A stretch of 64,000 nucleotides of DNA. Source: UBA6623 sp965238125. GTDB lineage: Bacteria; Acidobacteriota; Terriglobia; Bryobacterales; UBA6623. Below the pieces are notes generated by a model. That model was not told where the DNA came from. It did not search any database and worked only from the letters and a program-made list of their open reading frames with translations. Below, piece by piece: positions 60,672 to 64,000 of the stretch. How positions within the stretch are numbered: the stretch's first letter is position 1; the number at the start of each line of letters is the position of its first letter. The stretch lies in contig OZ250179.1 of assembly GCA_965238125.1 (NCBI GenBank), forward strand, positions 2,108,001 through 2,172,000, read 5' to 3'. Both the position numbers and the translations under genes were made by a program.

Positions 60672-61679
60672 GTGCAAAATTCCCAAGCCGTTCAAAGAGT
60701 CAAGATCAGTTCGGTAGGCTGCTACGTTCCGCCCGGCACGCTAACGAATGCCGACCTTGAGAAAGAGGTCGACACGAACGAGGAATGGATCGTCACGCGC
60801 ACCGGTATCCGTCAACGCCACATTGCCGAGCCGGGCGTGGCCACTTCCGATCTGGCGGTCGAGGCCGCCAACGCGACCTTGGCCCAATGCGGCTTGTCGG
60901 GAAGCGATGTCGACATGATCATTGTTTGCACGGTGACCCCGGACATGCTTTTTCCCGCTACCGCCTGCCTGGTGCAAGACCGTATCGGCGCCAAGGGAGC
61001 TTGGGGCTTCGACCTGATCGCCGCTTGCTCGGGGCTGCTTTACGGCTTGACGACCGGTGCGCAGCTGGTGGCGGCGGGTTCGCAGAAGCGTGTTTTGGTG
61101 ATCGGCGCGGATACGATGTCGCGCATCGTTGATTACGAAGACCGTGCAACCTGCGTTTTGTTTGGAGACGGGGCCGGCGCGATGCTGCTCGAAGCGTCGG
61201 AAAATGACGGCGAGGGGCTAATCGACTTCCTGCACGAGGTCGACGGCTCCGGTGGACACTACCTCCGCCTGCCGGCGGGGGGTAGTCGGATGCCCGCTTC
61301 GCACGAGACCGTTGACCGGCGCCAACACTTCGTTCACCAAGAGGGCCATCAAGTCTATCGTTATGCGGTCCGCCAAATGTATGAAGTCTGCCGAGAAGTA
61401 TTGCGGCGCAACGGCTTGACGCCCGACGACGTGGATATTCTCATCCCCCATCAAGCGAATGCCCGCATCATCAATGCCGTCGCCTCGCGTCTTGGCGTGC
61501 CGCTGGAGAAAGCCGTTGTTAACATCGGTGAATACGGCAACACAACGGCCGGGACGATACCGCTGGCGACCCGCGACGCTCTGCAAGCGGGCCGCATCAA
61601 AAAGGGCGACTTGGTTCTGATGGCCGCCGTAGGAGCCGGGTTCACGTCGGGCGCGGCGCTTTGGCGCTGGGCTTATTGA
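60672..61679 (+). CDS. fabH: 3-oxoacyl-ACP synthase III (KAS III)
   Basis: The protein has 335 aa from the GTG at 60672. The catalytic triad is visible: Cys in 'DLIAACSGLLYGLTTGA', His in 'ILIPHQANARIINAVAS' and Asn in 'NIGEYGNTTAGTIPLA'. 'NEEWIVTRTGIRQRHIA' is the conserved start region. It condenses an acyl-CoA with malonyl-ACP to begin fatty-acid synthesis. It lies between a Rieske ferredoxin and an aldehyde dehydrogenase and not with other fab genes, so a special starter role is possible. The frame upstream to 60162 is not coding. Confidence 0.94.
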   Translation: MQNSQAVQRVKISSVGCYVPPGTLTNADLEKEVDTNEEWIVTRTGIRQRHIAEPGVATSDLAVEAANATLAQCGLSGSDVDMIIVCTVTPDMLFPATACLVQDRIGAKGAWGFDLIAACSGLLYGLTTGAQLVAAGSQKRVLVIGADTMSRIVDYEDRATCVLFGDGAGAMLLEASENDGEGLIDFLHEVDGSGGHYLRLPAGGSRMPASHETVDRRQHFVHQEGHQVYRYAVRQMYEVCREVLRRNGLTPDDVDILIPHQANARIINAVASRLGVPLEKAVVNIGEYGNTTAGTIPLATRDALQAGRIKKGDLVLMAAVGAGFTSGAALWRWAY

Positions 61680-61726
61680 TATTACGGCTCCCGGTGATCG
61701 GGTCCGCCGAGAAAGAGGAAAACGCC

Positions 61727-63139
61727 ATGCAAATGTTCACAGCAGGAAGTTGGGTCGACGGGGCGGAGGCTATTCCCGTCATCAACCCTTTCAATAAAGA
61801 GGAAGTCGGCACGGTCCCTCGCGCGAGTTCGGACCAAATCGAAGCCGCGCTGGCGTACGCCGTCGAAGGCGCCAAGGTGATTCGGAAGATCTCGGGTTAT
61901 GAACGCTATCACATCTTGATGCGCGCGGCGAAGTTGATGGAAGAGCGCACCGAGGATCTGGCTCGGACCATCACGCTCGAAGAGGGGAAGATCCTCCCCG
62001 AGGCGACTCTGGAAGTCTCTCGCGCGGCCGAAACGATGATCGGCTCGGCGGAAGAGGCCAAGCGGCTCGGCTCGGAAGTGGTCCCGCTGGACGGGGCGCC
62101 GGGCGCGGGCAGTCGCTTCGGATTTACGTTGCGCGTACCCTGCGGGGTGGTTCTTGCGATCACGCCTTTCAACTTCCCGCTTAATCTCGTCGTGCACAAG
62201 ATCGGCCCCGCCCTAGCCGGCGGCAACACGGTCATCATCAAACCCGCGACCGACACTCCCTTGACGGCGCTGAAGCTGACACAAATCATGCTCGACGCCG
62301 GACTGCCTCCCGAGGGCATTCAATGCTTGACGGGCTCGGGCGCCGAGATCGGTGGAACGTTGTGCGCCGACCCGCGTGTGAGAAAGATCAGCTTCACGGG
62401 AAGCCGCGACGTCGGCGAGCGCATCTGCCATACGGCCGGCCTGAAAAAGGTGACCATGGAGTTGGGCAGCAACGCCCCGGTCATCGTGCTGCCCGACGCC
62501 GATCTCGATAAAGCCGCCGCGGCCATCGCCGTGACGGGTTTCGCGAATGCCGGCCAGGTGTGCATCAGCGCGCAGCGCATTCTCACCCATAGCTCGATCT
62601 ACGGCGATCTCATCGATGCATTGAAGCCCATCGTGGAAGGCCTGACGACGGGGGATCCGCTATCCGCCGACACTAAGGTCGGGCCGATGGTGCGAGAGGA
62701 AGACGCCGTTCGCGTGGCCGAGTGGATCGAGGAAGCCGCCGGTCAGGGTGCCAACGTCGTCACCGGCGGACAACGGGACGGGGCCGTGCTGGCGCCGAGC
62801 ATTTTGACCGATGTGCGCCCCGAAATGCGTATTTCGGCCGACGAAGTTTTCGGTCCCGCCGTTGCTCTCACACCGGTTTCCGACGTGGACGAAGCGATCT
62901 CACTCGCCAACGAGACCAATTACGGCCTCTCCGCCGCGATTTTCACCGAGAGCCTCGACAACGCCATGCGTTTCGCTCGCGAGGTGGATTCGGGGAACCT
63001 CCACATCAATTGGGGCTCGCAGTGGCGCGCCGATCTGATGCCCTACGGCGGGCTCAAGGAAAGCGGCTTTGGCAAGGAAGGTCCGAAATACGCGGTACAA
63101 GAGATGACCGAGACGAAGATGGTTGTGATGCACGTGTAG
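61727..63139 (+). CDS. NAD(P)-dependent aldehyde dehydrogenase
   Basis: The protein has 470 aa from the ATG at 61727, 8 bases after AAAGAGGA. 'GVVLAITPFNFPLNLVVHKI' and 'ISFTGSRDVGERI' are the cofactor region; 'VTMELGSNAPVIVLPDADLD' holds the Glu and 'FANAGQVCISAQRILTH' the catalytic Cys. The type is like succinate-semialdehyde or lactaldehyde dehydrogenases; no specificity is claimed. It follows fabH by 47 bases on the same strand, and the old stop region overlaps the upstream frame, so it may share the fabH message. Confidence 0.92.
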   Translation: MQMFTAGSWVDGAEAIPVINPFNKEEVGTVPRASSDQIEAALAYAVEGAKVIRKISGYERYHILMRAAKLMEERTEDLARTITLEEGKILPEATLEVSRAAETMIGSAEEAKRLGSEVVPLDGAPGAGSRFGFTLRVPCGVVLAITPFNFPLNLVVHKIGPALAGGNTVIIKPATDTPLTALKLTQIMLDAGLPPEGIQCLTGSGAEIGGTLCADPRVRKISFTGSRDVGERICHTAGLKKVTMELGSNAPVIVLPDADLDKAAAAIAVTGFANAGQVCISAQRILTHSSIYGDLIDALKPIVEGLTTGDPLSADTKVGPMVREEDAVRVAEWIEEAAGQGANVVTGGQRDGAVLAPSILTDVRPEMRISADEVFGPAVALTPVSDVDEAISLANETNYGLSAAIFTESLDNAMRFAREVDSGNLHINWGSQWRADLMPYGGLKESGFGKEGPKYAVQEMTETKMVVMHV

Positions 63140-63178
63140 GGCATTCGCGGAACGGCGTGCCCGAAGTAGTCCGTGGTG

Positions 63179-63470
63179 GAAGTCCAACTACGCGAAATAA
63201 GGGTACGGCCGCGCATCCATGAATCCGCGAGATTCATGATACCGCCATGAAAATGGCTGTCGGCAACGAGGCGGGTTGGATGACAGGCTTCGTTCCTTTC
63301 GCCCTGTCAGGGCTCGATTTCGTTGGGTTCCGTACCTGGGGTTCCGCCTTCGGCTCTACCCCAGGCTATATTCCTGCCGCCGCTTCGCGGCTGTAGAGAT
63401 TTGCGGTTCCGGCCGGCGAAAATCAAAGGGTCGTCCCGGTTTTCGTCCGAAGACACCGTTGCCACTAGCT
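63179..63470. repeat. Intergenic repeat modules R5 + M + R2 + R7 (copy e)
   Basis: R5 is 'gtccaactacgcgaaataag' (about 63181), M is 'tgaatccgcgagattcatgataccgcc', and R2 begins at 63292. In R2 the first stem is GCCCTGTCAGGGC and the long stem reads CCTGGGGT against ACCCCAGG. In the other copies this stem is CCCAGGGT against ACCCTGGG, so two base pairs were exchanged together. R7 follows at 63420. No gene lies between 63140 and 63471. Confidence 0.87.
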
Positions 63471-63471
63471 G

Positions 63472-64000
63472 CTAGTCCATGTCGCGGTCTTCGCTGGCGG
63501 TCTTACCGGTTTTCCCGTAGACAAGGTAGGCGTGCATGAAGCCCGCGAGGTCGCCGTCGAGAACGCGGTCGACGTCGCCTTTTTCGAGCTTGCTGCGCAG
63601 GTCCTTGACGAGACGGTACGGCTGTAGGACGTAGTTGCGGATCTGGCTGCCGAAATTGATGTCGGCTTTTTGGGATTCGAGTTTGTCCGCCTCGGCCTGC
63701 TTCTTCTTCATCTCGTGGTCGTACAGGCGCGCCTGGAGCACCTTCATCGCCGAGGCCTTGTTCTTGTGCTGCGAACGCTCGTTTTGGCACTGCACGACAA
63801 TGCCGGTGGGAAGGTGCGTAATCCGCACGGCCGAGTCGGTCATATTGACGTGCTGGCCCCCAGCTCCGCCCGCTCGGTAGGTGTCGACACGCAAGTCCTC
63901 GGTGCGGACCTCAACCTCGATCTCCTCGTCGGTTTCGGGATAGATGAAGACCGAGGCAAAAGAGGTGTGCCGGCGGGCGTTCGAGTCGAACGGAGAGATG
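63472..64000 (-). CDS. prfB: Peptide chain release factor 2, C-terminal part (5' end outside window)
   Basis: The frame runs off the window's end. 'RAGGAGGQHVNMTDSAVRIT' contains the GGQ motif that triggers release of the peptide, preceded by 'SPFDSNARRHTSFASVFIYP', and followed by 'YVLQPYRLVKDLRSKLEKGD' typical of RF2. The SPF tripeptide, which reads UGA and UAA, is visible. The usual in-frame UGA frameshift site lies further upstream and cannot be checked. Confidence 0.94.
   Translation of the reverse strand, partial: ISPFDSNARRHTSFASVFIYPETDEEIEVEVRTEDLRVDTYRAGGAGGQHVNMTDSAVRITHLPTGIVVQCQNERSQHKNKASAMKVLQARLYDHEMKKKQAEADKLESQKADINFGSQIRNYVLQPYRLVKDLRSKLEKGDVDRVLDGDLAGFMHAYLVYGKTGKTASEDRDMD

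Overview
The window is GC-rich bacterial chromosome, most likely from an Acidobacteriota-like organism. The main clue is a large Oar-type TonB-dependent receptor with an N-terminal carboxypeptidase-regulatory domain (7388-10564). Tat-exported Gfo/Idh/MocA oxidoreductases, a PQQ-like propeller with EF-hands and a GH127 lipoprotein fit the same picture. This is inferred from gene content; no rRNA or other phylogenetic marker was used. No tRNA, rRNA or CRISPR array was seen.

Layout. 1-2931: tightly overlapping operon of a SpoIIE-type phosphatase (cut by the window edge), a RCK potassium channel and the NAD(P)HX repair enzyme. 3416-10564: a sugar locus with a mutarotase-like protein, a GH127 arabinofuranosidase lipoprotein and a divergent TonB receptor. 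10996-24968: an oxidoreductase, a FHA + MinD-like ATPase operon broken by two insertion sequences, a PQQ-like protein, a sigma/STAND/TPR regulator with a frameshift and a missing front end, an orphan YgiT antitoxin, a recombinase remnant and an acyl-CoA dehydrogenase. 25902-30160: mnmA, a cysteine desulfurase, a SAM-hydrolase-like protein and a CheX-like protein. 30384-33765: four-gene glycosyltransferase operon. 35129-44288: epoxide hydrolase, small proteins, transaldolase, a decayed nucleotidyltransferase module, a serine hydrolase split by an IS, two head-less gene fragments, a U32-like protein and homoserine kinase. 46621-51780: IS110 transposase, dUTPase, a secreted metalloprotease-like protein and a haem-oxygenase-fold protein. 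52184-57973: surface-glycan genes, one split by an IS. 58235-64000: LRR protein, oxidoreductase, Rieske-FabH-aldehyde dehydrogenase operon and the end of prfB.

Two features dominate. First, mobile elements: four IS630-type elements (flanked by TA), three IS1380-type elements (5-bp target duplications) and one IS110 transposase. Their ends can be read to the base. Removing them on paper restores three intact genes: a MinD-like ATPase of 262 aa, a serine hydrolase of 426 aa and a glycosyltransferase of 305 aa. The damage is therefore recent.

Second, almost every long intergenic gap carries modular hairpin-rich repeats, here called R1 to R7 and M. They tend to occur in a fixed order (R1, R5, M, R3, R2). 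Several stems differ between copies by compensating base pairs, which points to selection on a folded structure. This is the best candidate in the window for an undescribed system.
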